Shown here: positions 1 through 11,780 of the stretch, piece after piece
How the letters are laid out: each line of letters begins with the position of its first letter
How positions within the stretch are numbered: the stretch's first letter is position 1
Source of the DNA: Panax quinquefolius
Taxonomy: Eukaryota; Streptophyta; Magnoliopsida; Apiales; Araliaceae
Assembly: GCA_020205615.1 (NCBI GenBank)
Contig: CM035152.1
Location: forward strand, 153,446,778-153,510,777
DNA: 64,000 bases
Direction of reading: 5' to 3'
Notes under the pieces: generated by a model
Seen by the model: the letters and a program-made list of their open reading frames with translations, nothing else
Told to the model about the DNA's origin: nothing
Databases searched by the model: none
Translations under genes and position numbers: made by a program

Positions 1-606
1 AAACCTAATCAGTAAATTCGTGCCCATAGCTTTCTACAAACTAACCCAAAATCATGAAGTGAATCTTGGGTCACGATCTAAAACTATGGATACTGGCATG
101 CCATGCAACCTCACAATCTCATTCACGTACATACGAGAAAGACGTTCAAGGGAATAAGTCTCTCGTATTGGTAAGAAATGAGTAGACTTGGTTAATCTAT
201 CAACAATAACCCACATCGCATCTATGCCTTGAGAAACCTTGGGAAGATTAGTGATGAAATTCAGGGTAATGTGTTCCCACTTCCATTTCAAAATCTCAAG
301 TGGTTGCAATGGACCCTTTGGCACTTGATGCTCTACCTTTACATGTTGGCAAGTTAAACACATCGAGATAAACTTTGCAATCTCTCTCTTCATATTGTTC
401 CACCAAAATATATGTTGAAGATCATAATACATTTTGGTACTCCCAGGATGGATTGCAAACAATGTGTTGTGTGCCTCCATCATAATCTTGTACTTCAAAT
501 CAGAGTCGTTAGGAACACAAAGTCTAGAGTGGACTCGAAGTATTCCTTCTTCATCAATTCTCGCTTCCGGAATAGCTCCTTCTTGTACTTTCTTCTTCAT
601 ACGCAT
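1..606 (-). pseudogene. Element A integrase (zinc-binding domain and part of the core), partial
   Basis: Positions 606-52 hold an uninterrupted 184-codon stretch. It starts with the H2C2 zinc-binding domain (AHNTLFAIHPG histidines, then CLTC cysteines) and runs into the core domain with [26 protein letters not shown] and VLDRDPRF. In related copies in this window the first catalytic Asp sits in a TMDF context; here it reads TLNF, so Asp is replaced by Asn by one G-to-A change on the coding strand. The second Asp (DRDP) is present. A stop follows at about 52; the remainder is degenerate and leaves the window. Integrase would insert the cDNA copy; this copy should be inactive on the lost Asp alone. 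Confidence 0.87.
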
Positions 607-1500
607 CGCCTCAAGATTGGGTGGCTTGAAGCAACCTTAACTTTTTATTAAAGTTGGCTACGCGATACTTGACATCATCGCACTTTTCCTTCCGCATATA
701 ATCTTCTACTTATCGCGTCGCCTACCACGCTCGCTTTTCGGGATGGCATGATCGTAACATGTCTTTGAAATGAGTCTCCTCTCGAGTTCTTCGAAGCTCT
801 TCCCACATTCCTCGCTCCATTCGAATTTTGTATCTCTACGAAGTCAATTAAGTTAATGGAATAGCGATTCGAGAATATCCTTCAACGAATCTCCGATAAT
901 AACCAACTAAGCTTTGAAAGCTACGCCTTTCGATAATCGACTTAGGTTGCTCTCAATCGTGACTCATATCCCAATCTTGGATAAAGACGTCACAAATGAC
1001 ACCTATCGCTTTACTATCGCATCGAATATGACGTCCCTACAGAGAGTCTCGCTTTGGTGAATTCCACAAAGGAAGTCACAAAATAAAGGCTCGGTACCAA
1101 ATTCTATAGTTGAATTTTTAACTCCGAAGTTCAATAGAGCCATTCGATATGAGATTTTAGAAATGAGTTTTGTCTGGGTTCAAAGTCGATACAAAATTTA
1201 ATATCGAGCTTTAGGGAGTAACCCAAGAAATTCTTCAGAAATACGTCGGAAAAAATCAATAACAACAGAATATTATTCAAATCGACGTGTCTTTATTCAA
1301 ATCCATAACACGGACTAAGAAAACTTGACATCCGTAATAAACGAATGACTTCATGGCTTGATATAAAATGTTTGACTACAATGGTTTGATTGCTTGAATT
1401 CTAATAACAAAGTTGCTTAGAATATGAAAACTAACAACCTTACAAAAGCAATCAATTTGGCATGATGAGTAGTTAACCTTAAAATCACATCAAAAGGAAA
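607..1500 (-). pseudogene. Element A RT/RNase H remnant with internal deletions
   Basis: Short patches align with the RT and RNase H regions of copies C, K and I. Examples are the RNase H/IN linker near 600-740, the YYRRFVEGF-type region near 850-900 and the RT N-terminal LQELK-type region near 1110-1150. The distance from protease to the H2C2 domain is about 1.2 kb here, against about 1.8 kb in I. Two jumps are visible by comparison: near 750, where most of RNase H is skipped, and near 940-1030, where the palm with the catalytic FIDD box is skipped. No open frame of note remains. A could not have encoded its own reverse transcriptase in this state. Confidence 0.7.
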
Positions 1501-2050
1501 TATCTCTATAGAGAAATAAGGTTAACGGTGTAATGTGATAGTGCCAACTTGAATCAAGCAAGATTTTTAAACAACGGATGTAATGAAAGTTTCTCCTAAT
1601 GGAGTCTCCACAGATAGGTCAAAGTTTAATTTCTCCGTAGTCAAGTTCAAACGCTGAGCGCAAGTAAGTAGAGAGAGATAAAAGAATGGGTAGAACCAAT
1701 ATCTAGTAAGGTATATACTTCGCAAGAATTTATAATTAACTAACCTGCTAACTTCGTTCGGGTTCCTCGCATTTTGACCACCACAACAAACGCTTCTTCC
1801 GGAATCGTTGACTTTGACTTTTCCGGGATGATCTTTTGAGTCACCGTCCCCACCCGAACTAGGTTTCACCATCGCATAATCTCGGCGATATGTCCTTCCT
1901 TTCCACAATTATAGCATACCTTGAACTGTCTGTGGGCGATTGAATGATATGTCCCTTTTTCCGCATTTGTAACATACGACCCAAGTGGTCGCTTCTCCTC
2001 CCTTAAAACTAGTTGCTACTTGCGGCACGCGTCTTCACATGGTCGTTGTT
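1501..2050 (-). pseudogene. Element A aspartic protease and zinc-knuckle region
   Basis: An open stretch at 1908-1567 has a [23 protein letters not shown] protease segment that recurs in C, K and I. The active-site segment lies just upstream. In one frame it reads LLDIGSTHSFIS, i.e. DTG changed to DIG, and in the frame of the downstream part it is scrambled, so a frameshift separates the two. Upstream, near 1890-2000, are decayed CCHC zinc-knuckle codons that match knuckles in the other copies. The protease would cut the Gag-Pol polyprotein; the knuckle would bind genomic RNA. Confidence 0.7.
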
Positions 2051-2229
2051 GAATCTCCTCTTTTAAAATCTCCTCCCACTCGCTTCTTCTATTTTCATGG
2101 CCACGATTACCACCGTAGTGGTTACCGCCTTTCTCAGTATTCTTCTTTCTCCGCATTTGGTTATCGTTATTCGATGATCGCTATCTTCTAGATGATCCTC
2201 GGTTATGGTCCCTCGGTTGAACGTATTTC

Positions 2230-2972
2230 GTTATCTCGCTTCTAACAACCGAGCCTCGCTGACAACATCTCGAATAGAGAAAAAATATTATGAGAAATGA
2301 GATATCGACGTATGTCGGTTTCAAACCTCTCTCGTAAACATCCGCGTCATACGCTCCTCATTCTCCACCAAATGAGGTGCAAACTCGATAACTCCGCGAA
2401 CTTCGCCTCGTCTTTGGGACACCGCCATGTTATTCTCGCTTCTAGTCTAATAAACTCCACTTCCTTCATATGACGAATACTTTCGTGGAAGTACTTGTCA
2501 TTGAACTGCTTCAAACGCGTCTCCCACGACATCTTTGAAAAGTACCGGATGGAGTACGCTTCACGATTCCCACCAAGAATCTGCCGCCACGGAACATAAA
2601 GGTGGCGAATGGAACTTTCTGTTCTTCCATGCATCCCAAGACATCGAATATCTTGGTAATTTGTTTTGACCCACGCCTCCGCCTTTAATCGGATCCGGCT
2701 TTCCCCGAGTGCTCGTGGTCCCAACTCTTTGAATCGCTTGGCTTGTGACCACCCGTGAATTGCTATCATTTCCTCCTCAGATTTTGAACACGAGTCTCCT
2801 CGTGCGATTTTGTATGAACTCGCAAAAGCTTCTAAACATCCCTCGCTCATCATCTCGCTCAAAGGTGTTGTTCACGGGAGGAACATTGCCACTGTTGCAC
2901 GCTCTCCTCGTTGGTAAAGATGAGCATCTCCACGGTCTCATTTACTCCATCATTAATATTCTCGGTCGACAT
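2230..2972 (-). pseudogene. Element A gag, frameshifted
   Basis: The start is the ATG complementary to 2970-2972, opening MSTENIND; comparable MxSENxEN starts occur in B, C, K and I. Fragments of the capsid region are readable: a FKELGPRALGESR-like patch near 2700-2740 (FKELGPPEFKGKP in the other copies), SWETRLKQFNDKYFHES near 2480-2530 and HMKEVEFIRLE near 2440-2470. The pieces lie in different frames. Gag would form the virus-like particle in the cytoplasm. Family assignment rests on similarity to the other copies and on the pol gene downstream. Confidence 0.75.
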
Positions 2973-3143
2973 TCTCAAATCATCATTATAAAATAAGGGT
3001 TAATTAAGGAAATCAATATATCACATAATATCCCTATATACTTGACTAACTAACAAATAAGCTTAGTAGGACACACTAGCGAAGGATTTACTCGCCTCTC
3101 CCTCCTAGTTTTATTCCCCGATCTCCGCCAGAGATCATATCCC

Positions 3144-3158
3144 TAAGCTCGATACCAA
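3144..3158 (-). other. Primer-binding site, element A
   Basis: Just inside the 5' LTR the minus strand reads TGGTATCGAGCTTAGG. TGGTATC is complementary to the 3' end of initiator-Met tRNA, the usual primer for these elements; the next bases are imperfect (expected TGGTATCAGAGC). Confidence 0.7.
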
Positions 3159-4643
3159 CTGTGACGCCCCAAAATAGGTATACACAACACCCATTCTCGA
3201 GTCGCCAAATACATAGTACAAAAAAGCAAACTACAACTTAATAATACAAATGTCGTGTGAAATACGACAATATATATCGTGAGTTTAAATAAAATATTAT
3301 CTTCTAGACAATATCCACATGCAAATAAATCCCCATCATAATTATTGATTCATTATTTTACAAAATGGTGAGGACTACTAAACAACTCTCTCTAGAACCT
3401 TCATTCCATACCCCGACTAAGACTTCGCTACATTCTCGCCTCCCGAGAAGAAAAATGGAACAACAAGGAAAAGGGTGAGCTCAACTAGCCCAAGAAAGAA
3501 TATTATGACTAAGATAATATACAACAAATTATCGTTAGTCTTCAACAGGAAAAAATCTGATAGAATACAATAGACAACAAGTTTCGGATCAATATTCGCA
3601 ATGAAATAATAATTCTTAGAAGAGTTACGTAGAGAATGAAAACTACTATAATCTATGAATTTAATACCATCATCAATATTTTATCCTCAGTAACATCAAT
3701 CAATATACATCCGAATCAAATATTCATCTTTTGCACTACTGTGCCAAAGATATTCATCATCACTAATCATGTTCATTTAAACACTGCTCATCTTTGCACT
3801 ACAGCCAAAGATATTAATCAATCGGTCATGTTCATCTCAACACTGCTCATCTTTGCACTACAAAGCCAAAGATATTCTTCAGAATCATTCATCTTTGCAC
3901 TACAGGCCAAAGATATTCAATAATATCATCATTTAAGACCGAGGATGATGAAAAATATTTTAAAAGAAACGAATCCAAAGTGAAACAAAATGACAAGGAT
4001 TAAGGATTAAGGATTCGTACTTGGTTTTATCCACGTCCAAAAATACCTCAAAAATAATCATAGTGGTGTAAAATTCAAGAATGATCAAAACATGATCTAC
4101 AATCGAGTTAGTATCCGAATAGATATTTTGGACAAAAGAAGAAATTTTATTTTTCTATTGAATAGTAGCCGATATCGTGAATAGTCAGAGTATCGTAAAT
4201 AATGTCGTATACGTGAATAAGAACTCAGACACCAAAAGATAGAAATTCCACAAAAACATCTTCACGCTTACATGAATAGTACTCGTGAATAAGAATCTCG
4301 TGAATAAGAACTCGCTTAATAAGAACTCGTGAATAAGAACTCATGAATAAGAACCCATGAATAAGAACTCCCACATGAAAAAGTTCCAAATTTGATAAAA
4401 CTTCAGATCAACATTTCAAAGATAATGATATTGAAGAAATAATATCATTACGAAAAAAATAATATCCCTTACCTCGAAAGATCAAGATTTCTAAATTTAA
4501 ACACCTGATATAAAGCATGACTTGACTTGCAACCTATATAGCAATACTCAAAGTATACTCAAAATACTCACAAGAATACGCCGATAATATAGAGAGAAAA
4601 AACTTCGATTTACGGTGTGATTTTCAATTCTAACCTAAGCACC

Positions 4644-4655
4644 CTATTTATAGAA
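4644..4655 (-). promoter_or_regulatory. Putative TATA box, A 5' LTR
   Basis: The minus strand reads CTATAAATAGG here, at the same place as in the LTRs of C, K, M and (diverged) F. Transcription would run to lower coordinates into the leader and gag. Confidence 0.5.
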
Positions 4656-5316
4656 ATTGCTTATAACACCAAAAGCGTAAAATTTAATATAATATTAATA
4701 TATTTAATAAATTCTCTACGCCCATCTAGACAATCTGATCTCAGCCATCAAGCACATGTTAAAGATGGCCAACAACATTTGAAAAACGTTTTCTTAAAAA
4801 ACATAATTAAAACTTCCAAAATTAATTATTTTGAGCTTCGAACTTCAATAATTCATAATAAATAGCCCTTTCATTAGAAAATTCGAATCTCGCAAGTTTA
4901 TATAGGAAATTCAATTCTCTACAACTTTGCGTAAGAAAGTTTTTCCAAATTCCAATCGAAAATTGACCGAATCCACAAACGGGCAATTTTACAGTGCTAT
5001 AATCAAATTTCATCGATAAATGGGGTCCACCGACATGTTTAACATGTTTTAAACATTTATTGCAACAAAAATACTCTTCCTCCTCGATACTCATATATCC
5101 CACATTCGTTGTAAAAATATCACCGTTAATATATTATTAAAATAATATATTTAAATGAATTATTTTATCGTAAAAAAAGATAAAATATTAATTTTAACAA
5201 TTGTCATTTTAAAAATTTCTCCATCTATATCCACATAAAATCAATATTTTCCTCATCATATAAATCAATAATTAATTATTCACAAATAATATTACGTAAT
5301 CACAATATTGACAACC

Positions 5317-5427
5317 AGCGCCCTGTGAAGAGAGGGGCTTTCCAATAAGAATTTCTTCTTACTTGGCGCAAGCAATTAGGTGACCAAACCTCTCCTTAGA
5401 TGTAACTTTCTAGACATTGCCAATAAT
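5317..5427 (-). promoter_or_regulatory. Conserved U3 block of the LTR
   Basis: It holds the motif GGTTTGGTCACCTAAT (minus strand) with a flanking GAAAGCCCCTCT patch and CTAGAAAGTTC. The same order of motifs recurs at the equivalent place in the LTRs of C, K, M, I and, strongly diverged, L. Function unknown. Confidence 0.5.
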
Positions 5428-6006
5428 GTTATCTAATAATATTATTCAGATAATATAAATTATTGCTTCGATAATGAAAGATACCGTGTAATGACAATTA
5501 TCAAAACAACAAAGAATATAAAATATCAACGCAAAGAATTATTAACTCAATAAAATATTTGAATAAGAATTATCAGTAACCATTATTGAGTAGTGCCTTC
5601 TCACGTAAGAATCAATAATTGGTGCAATACTGGTAATGCAACTGCTTCAACAACGCGTATTAGTGTGTTTTAACCACCGGGTATTTTAACAAGATAATTG
5701 TAATAACTACGCCTGCTTATTTAAAAACAACTTATATTTGTCGCTTTCTTCATCCAATCACTTTCCGTTATGGGGCCCACACATGGTCAAGGCTACGTGC
5801 ATTTAATATTCCCGACTGCATTTAATATTCCACGACCAAACGAATATTCCCCAACAACAATGAATATTTTATAACCACTTGCTTATTTTGAAATATTTGC
5901 ATATTTAACCCTTAACTATCCACATTAATCAAATCAACCCTTACTATTTCAAAATAATAAATAAAGGAAATTCTTTTTATTTAAAAAAAAAATTCGGGGT
6001 CTTACA

Positions 6007-6720
6007 CACGAGTCTTAATAGATCTTCAAGAGTTTGAATAGTCCTCCGATACGTCCATCCCCCACGAGGATGATATCTTAGAGCTAAATCGTAAGTCTGT
6101 GCCCATAGCTTTTTGCAAACTAACCCAAAATCGTGAAGTGAATCTTGGGTCTCGATCGTAAACTATGGATACCGGCATACCATGCGCCTCTTACAATCTC
6201 GTTTATGTACATCTGAGCAAGACGTTCAAGTGTATAAGTTTCTCGTGTCGGTAAGAAATGAGCGACTTGGTCAATCTATCAACAATGACCCAAATCGCAT
6301 CAATGCCTTGAGAAACCTTAGGAAGACCGTGAACGAAATCCATGGTAATGTGCTCCCACTTCCATTCTCGAATTTCAAGTGGTTCTGATGGACCTTTTGG
6401 TACTTGATGCTCCGCTTTAACTCGTTGACAAGTTAGACACCTTGAGATAAATAAATATATCTCTCTCTTCATATTGCTCCACCAAAATGTATAGCGAATA
6501 TCATGATACATTTTGGTACTCCCGTGATGGATTGCAAATGGTGTGTTGATGCGCCTCCATCATGATATTATACTTTAAATCATGGTCGTTAGGAACACAA
6601 AAAGTGCGGAGTTGACTTCAAGTATTCCTTCTTCATCGATTCTTGCTTCCCAAGATAGCACCTTCTTGCACTTTCTTCCTCATACGCATCGACTCGAGTC
6701 TGCGTAGCTTGGCGACTTTA
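6007..6720 (-). pseudogene. Element B integrase, interrupted
   Basis: A 102-codon open stretch (6511-6203) reads MYHDIRYTFWWSNMKRE, then CLTCQRVKAEHQVPKGPSEP (end of the zinc-binding domain), then ITMDFVHGLPKVSQGIDAIW and VDRLTKSL. The first catalytic Asp is present in TMDF. Downstream, near 6060-6200, sequence for the VSDRDP region survives in other frames. Upstream, 6633-6720 carries the KVQEGAI linker that precedes the domain. The gene is cut at 6007 by the LTR of A. The order on the strand and the HHCC/D residues identify a gypsy integrase; frameshifts make it non-functional. Confidence 0.82.
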
Positions 6721-7183
6721 ACTTTATCGATTAAAGTCGGTTCTACTCGTATACTCGCTATCATCACATGCATCCCTAGAGTCTTTAACTCTATCTCCAT
6801 CCTTTGCAAGTCACACAAAATGGGCCTTTGTGTTGACAATAACGCACTCAGATTTGCATACGATCTTCTCGCTTTCAATCGCGTCGGCTACCACGTTAAG
6901 CTTTTCCGAATGGTATTGGATGGTATGATCATAATCTTTCAATGATTCAAGCCAACGTCGTTGTCGCATGTTGAGTTCCTTTTGAGTGAAGAAATATTTG
7001 AGGCTTTTATGATCCGTAAAGATCTCCACTTTCTCCCCATACAAGTAATGCCTCCAAATTTTAAGTGCAAAGACAACAGCTGCCAACTCTAGATCATGAG
7101 TAGGATAATTCCTCTCATATTCTTTAAGTTATCGCAAGGCATAGGCTATAACTTTTCCATGTTGCATGAGAACACATCCCAAC
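6721..7183 (-). pseudogene. Element B RNase H, 3' part
   Basis: A 91-codon open stretch (7086-6811) encodes [19 protein letters not shown], then [36 protein letters not shown] and NVVADA, the recognisable RNase H core of Ty3/gypsy elements. The catalytic Asp in TDHKSL is intact, unlike in C and K. Element C interrupts the gene at 7183/7184 with duplication of CCAAC; the N-terminal RNase H codons resume at 17384. RNase H would remove the RNA strand during cDNA synthesis. Confidence 0.85.
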
Positions 7184-9921
7184 TGTGACGCCCCCAAAAT
7201 AGGTATACATCACCTATTCTGAGTTGTCAATACATGGTACAGAAACAACTACAACTTTATTATTACAACAAAGAAAAAGCGTGAGTTTGAATACAAATAT
7301 TATATTCTAGACAATATCTATACTCAAATAAATCCTCATCACATTTATTGATACATTATTTTACAAAAATGGTGAGGACTACTAAACAATTCTTTCTAAA
7401 ACCTTCATTCCATACCCCAGGCTAAATACTTCGCTTATATTCTTCGCCTCCAGAGAAGAAAAATGGAACAAAAAGGAAAAGGGTGAGCTCAACTAGCCTA
7501 GTAAAGAATATTATGACTATGATAATATACAACAAATTATCGTTAGTCTTCAACGAGGAAAAATCTAATAGAATACTGATAGACAACAAATTTTAAATCA
7601 ATATTCGCAATGAAAATAATAATTCATTAGAAAAGTTAAGTAGAGAATGCAAACTACTATCTTCTATGCATGAATTTAAAAGTTCATCGTCTCATCTTTT
7701 ATCCTCGTAACATCAATCAATATATACATCCGAATCAAATATTCATCTTTGCACCTCTGGGCCAAAGATATTCATCGATTAGTCATGTTCATCTAAACAC
7801 TTGTTCATCTTTGCACTTTTCTGACCAAAAGATATTCTTCGTCAATCATTCATCTTTGCACTTCTGAGGCCAAATATATTCAATAATATCATCATTTAAG
7901 ACCGAGGATGATGAAAAATATTTTTAAAGAAACGAATCCAGTGAAACAAAATGACAAGAATTAAGGATTAAGGATTCATACTTTGTTTTATCCATGTTCA
8001 AAAATACCTCAAAAATGATCATAGTGGTGTAAAATTCAAGAATGATCAAAACATGGATACAATCAAAGCTAGTATCCAGAATAGATATTTTGGACAAAAA
8101 GAAGAAATTTCATTTTTTCGGTGAATAGTCCGTGATATCGTGAATAGTAACTCAGACACCAAAAGATAGAAATTTCCCAAAAAAACATCTTCACGCTTAC
8201 GAATAAACTTCTGAATGAATAGTAACTCGTGAATAATAACTCATGAATAGTAACTCGTGAATAGTAACTCATGAATAGTAACTCATGAATAGTAACCCCA
8301 CATGAAAAAGTTCCAAATTTGATAAAAAGTTCCAACCAATATTTCAAAGATAATGATATTGAAGAAATAAAATCATTTGAGAAGAAATTAACATCCTTAC
8401 CTCGAAAGATTAAGTCTTCTAAATTGGAATACCGTATATAGTCTTTGAAGGAACTTGCACCATCTAACAATACTCAAAGTATACTCAAAATACTCACAAG
8501 AATAACGCTCGATAATATAGAGAGAAAACTTGATTTACGGTGTGATTTTCAATTCTAACATAATCACCCTATTTATAGGAAAATGCTTAGAACACCAAAA
8601 GCGAAAAAATTTAATATAATATTAATATATATATTAAGATTTCTATGCCCACCTTCCTAGATTTGATCTCAGCTCATTATGCACATGTTGTAGCCCACAA
8701 AACAAACAAAAAACGTTTTTATTATTTAAAATATTTTAAACTTCCAAAATCAATTATTTGAACTTGAACTTCAATAATTCATAATAAATATCCTTCTATC
8801 AGAAAATTCGAATCTCGCGAGTTTTTATAGGAAATTCAATTCTCTACAACTTTGCAGAAGAAAGTTTTTCCAAATTCCAAACAGAAATTGACCAAATCCA
8901 CAAACGGGCGATTTTACACGACTATAATCAAATTTCGATCGATAAATGGGGTCCAATTTGACGTGTTTAACATGTTTTAAACATTTATTGCAACAAAAAT
9001 ATCTCTTCCTCCTCGTATACTCATATATCCCACATTCGTTGTAAAAATATCACCATTATTATATCATTAAAATATAATAATATATTTAAAAGAATTATTT
9101 TATCGGAAAAAGATAAAATTTTAATTTTCAACAATTGTCACATTTAAAATTTTTCTCCATCTATATCCACATAAAATCAATATTTTCCTCATCATATGAA
9201 TAAATAATTAATTATTCACAAATACTATTACAAAATCACAATATTGATGACCGTGCAGCTTCCTGGAAGAGGGGCTTTCGATAAGAATTTCTTCTTCTTG
9301 GCGCATGAATTAGGTGACCAAACCTCTCCTTAGACGAGAACTTTCTAGACATTGCCAATAATGTTATCTAATAATATTATTCAGGATAATATGAATTATT
9401 GCTTTGATAATGAAAAATACTTGTGTAATGATGATTATTGAAACAATGACAATATAAAATATCAACGCAACAATTATTAACTCAATAAAATACTTTGAGC
9501 GATAATTCACGTAACCATTATTGAGTAGTGCCTTCTTACGTAAGAATCAACAATTGGTGCAATACTGGTGTCTTTCTTGTGTTTTAACCATCGAATTTTT
9601 AACAAGATTAATAGTGAATAACTACTTCTGTAGATTATTTTAAACCACTTATATTTGTCGTTTTCTTCATCCAATCGCTTTTCAGTTATGGGGCCCACAC
9701 ATGGTTCTGCGCCATTCGTCACGAATATTCTGACGATCTGAATATTCCACGACCAAACGAATATTCCCTAACAACAATGAATATTTTATAACCACTTTAG
9801 CTTATTTTGAAGTATTTGCGTATTTTACCCCTAACTATCCACATTAATCACATCAACCCTTACTATTTCAAAATAATAAATAGAAAATTAAATTTCATTA
9901 ATAATAAGTTGGGGTCTTACA
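7184..9921 (-). repeat. 3' LTR of element C
   Basis: It runs from TGTGACGCCCCC to GGGGTCTTACA on the plus strand, about 2.74 kb. It pairs with 14667-17383. It holds the CATCTTTGCACT-type repeats (7738-7880), a TGAATAGTAACTC array (8212-8298), a minus-strand TATA box near 8568-8577 and the conserved U3 block near 9252-9360. The polypurine tract adjoining 9921 shows this is the 3' copy. Confidence 0.93.
8212..8298 (-). repeat. TGAATAGTAACTC minisatellite in C 3' LTR
   Basis: About six units of 14-15 bp (TGAATAGTAACTCA/G) in tandem. Equivalent arrays lie in the other LTRs of this subfamily. It is downstream of the putative transcription start, so in R/U5. Confidence 0.85.
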
Positions 9922-9935
9922 ACCTCCCTCCTTAT
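9922..9935 (-). other. Polypurine tract of element C
   Basis: The minus strand reads AAGGAGGGAGGT immediately before the LTR terminus TGTAAGACC. It is the plus-strand DNA primer site for reverse transcription. Confidence 0.8.
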
Positions 9936-10660
9936 AAAATTTAGATCCTCGAAATTGACATACATACACACAGTGTTTGAAAAGGTGAGGATACCTCGCT
10001 TTCATTTCCGTTTCCAATTCCCAGTGTCATTTCCTCTATAGCATGATTCCTCCACAAAACTTTAACTTGTGGTATGACCTTTCTTGGCGTAGAACATGCT
10101 CCTTCTATCCAAGATCTTGGCAGTACCTCCTCATACGTTAAGTCTTGGCTATTTCGTCCGGTTCTAATTCTATAACGTGGTTCGGGTCTTTCACATATTT
10201 ACTGAAGTACGATATATGTGAAACACATTATGAACACGAGACATACTTGGAGGTAACGCAAGTCTATAGGCTACATTTCCTACTCGGTCGAGAATTTGAA
10301 ATGGACCAATAAATGGTGGATTGAGCTTTCCTCTCTTCCCAAATCTTGTAACTCCCTTCCATGGAACAACTTCATGATAATACATGATCCCCTACACTAA
10401 ATTCCACGTCCTTTCGATGAAGATCCGCATAACTCTTTTGTCGATCTTGTGCCATTTGTATCGTTGTCGAATCATTTGGATCTTTTCCGTAGTCATACGT
10501 ACCAACTTCGGGTCCCAACGGTGTTGCTTCACCCACCTCGTCCCCAACATACTTTTGAAGCGACACTTTCGTCCATATAATGCTTCAAATGGAGTTACAC
10601 CTATACTTTTCGATAAGCTTGTTGTTGTAGGAGAATTCCACCAATGGTAAATACTTATCC
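9936..10660 (-). pseudogene. Element C integrase C-terminus and chromodomain region
   Basis: Two overlapping open pieces in different frames (10385-10191 and 10566-10372) encode KGVTRFGKRGKLNPPFIGPF, DRVGNVAYRLALPPSMSRVH and NVFHI, then upstream DRQKSYADLHRKDVEF. This is the GPY/F module at the integrase C-terminus, followed in the family by a chromodomain; weak EPIL-type chromodomain codons lie at 10080-10190. The polyprotein end near 9940 is shifted relative to M, where NFEDEIS and a stop precede the polypurine tract. The chromodomain would target insertion to heterochromatin. Confidence 0.78.
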
Positions 10661-11400
10661 CAACCGCCTTTGAAGTCTAGGACACGAGTCTTAATAAATC
10701 TTCAAGAGTTTGAATAGTCCTTTCGATTGTCATCCGTTTGAGGATGGTATGCGGCCCTCATCGTAAATCCGTGCCCATAGCTTTTTGCAAGCTAACCCAA
10801 AATCTTGAAGTGAATCTTGGGTCACGATCCGAAACTATGGATACTGGGCATGCCATGCAACCTCACAATCTCATTCACGTACATACTAGCAAGGCGTTCA
10901 AGTGAATTAGTCTCCGTGTCGGCAAGAAATGAAAGCGGAACTTGGTTAATCTATCAACAATAACCCAAATAGCATTGATGTCCCGAGAAACCGTAGGAAG
11001 ACCCGTAAACGAAATCCATGGTAATGTGTTCCCACTTCCATTTCGGAATCTCAAGTGGTTGCAACGGACCCTTAGGTACTAGATGCTCTCGCTTTTACGT
11101 TGACAAGTTAAACACATTGAGATAAACTTTGCAATCTCTCTCTTCATATTGTTCCACCAAAATGTATGTCGAAGATCACGATACATTTTAGTACTTCGAG
11201 GATGGATTGTAAATGGTGTATTGTGTGCCTCCATCATAATCTTGTACTTCAAATCGAGTCGTTAGGAACACAAAGTCTAGAGTGGACTCAAGTATTCCTT
11301 CTTCATCAATTCTCGCTTAGGAATAGCTCCTTCTTGTACTTTCTTCTTCATACGCATCGCCGCTCGAATTCGGTGGCTTGGCTTGAAACCTTAACTTTTT
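10661..11400 (-). pseudogene. Element C integrase core and zinc-binding domain
   Basis: Same order as in A, B and I by patchwise reading: LHGMP near 10850, VDRLTKS near 10950, MDFV near 11015 and the FWWNNMKREI segment near 11140-11160. Small indels break the frame about every 100-150 bases. The zinc-binding histidines (AIHP) lie near 11205-11215. No continuous product is possible. Confidence 0.75.
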
Positions 11401-11780
11401 CTATTAAAGTTGGCTCTGTCGTATACTTGACATCATCGCTTTCGTTCCTGCATATGATCTTCTACTCACGCGTCGGCTACCACGTTCGCTTTTCGGGATG
11501 GTATTGAATAGTGTGGTCGTAGTCTTTCAATAGCTCGAGCCAACGTCATTGCCGCGTGTTGAGTTCTTTTTGAGTGAAGAAATATTTAAGGCTTTTATGG
11601 TGCGAATATATCTCCACTTTCTCCCCATATAGATAATGCCTCCATATCTTTAAGCGAAAACACGGCTGCGCTAACTCTAGATCATGAGTAGGATAATTCC
11701 TCTCATACTCTTTAAGTTGTCGCGAGGCATAGGCTATGACTTTCCCGTTGCATGAGAACACATCCTAACCCTTTGCACGA
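11401..11780 (-). pseudogene. Element C RNase H
   Basis: A 71-codon stretch (11761-11546) encodes [60 protein letters not shown]. The residue before HKSL, Asp in B and M, is His here (and in K), which would remove a catalytic carboxylate if real. Frameshifts follow on both sides. Confidence 0.82.

Larger units (their letters stand above)
1..6006 (-). mobile_element. Element A: Ty3/gypsy (Del/Tekay-like) retrotransposon, 5' two thirds
   Basis: Read on the minus strand, this stretch gives LTR, primer site, gag, zinc knuckle, protease, a shortened RT/RNase H and then integrase, which runs off the window start. The 3' LTR is outside. The order PR-RT-RH-IN defines Ty3/gypsy; long LTRs and an initiator-Met type primer site fit Del/Tekay chromoviruses. 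At 6007 the sequence becomes the integrase gene of another gypsy copy (B) on the same strand, so A inserted into B. The target duplication cannot be checked because the left end is missing. Confidence 0.88.
3160..6006 (-). repeat. 5' LTR of element A
   Basis: On the plus strand it runs from TGTGACGCCCC to GGGGTCTTACA, so the sense (minus) strand has the form TGTAAGACCCC...GGGGCGTCACA. It is about 2.85 kb and matches both LTRs of C and K and the LTR of M. Inside are three to four copies of a CATCTTTGCACTACAGG-type unit at 3725-3920, a short GAATAAGAACTCGT tandem array at about 4270-4375, a TATA box on the minus strand near 4645-4655 and a conserved U3 block near 5317-5427. It is AT-rich and has no coding capacity. 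Confidence 0.92.

Noticed and set aside
4270..4375. CRISPR-like array in the LTR
   Set aside because: Units are 14-16 bp with no unique spacers; it is a minisatellite within a plant LTR.
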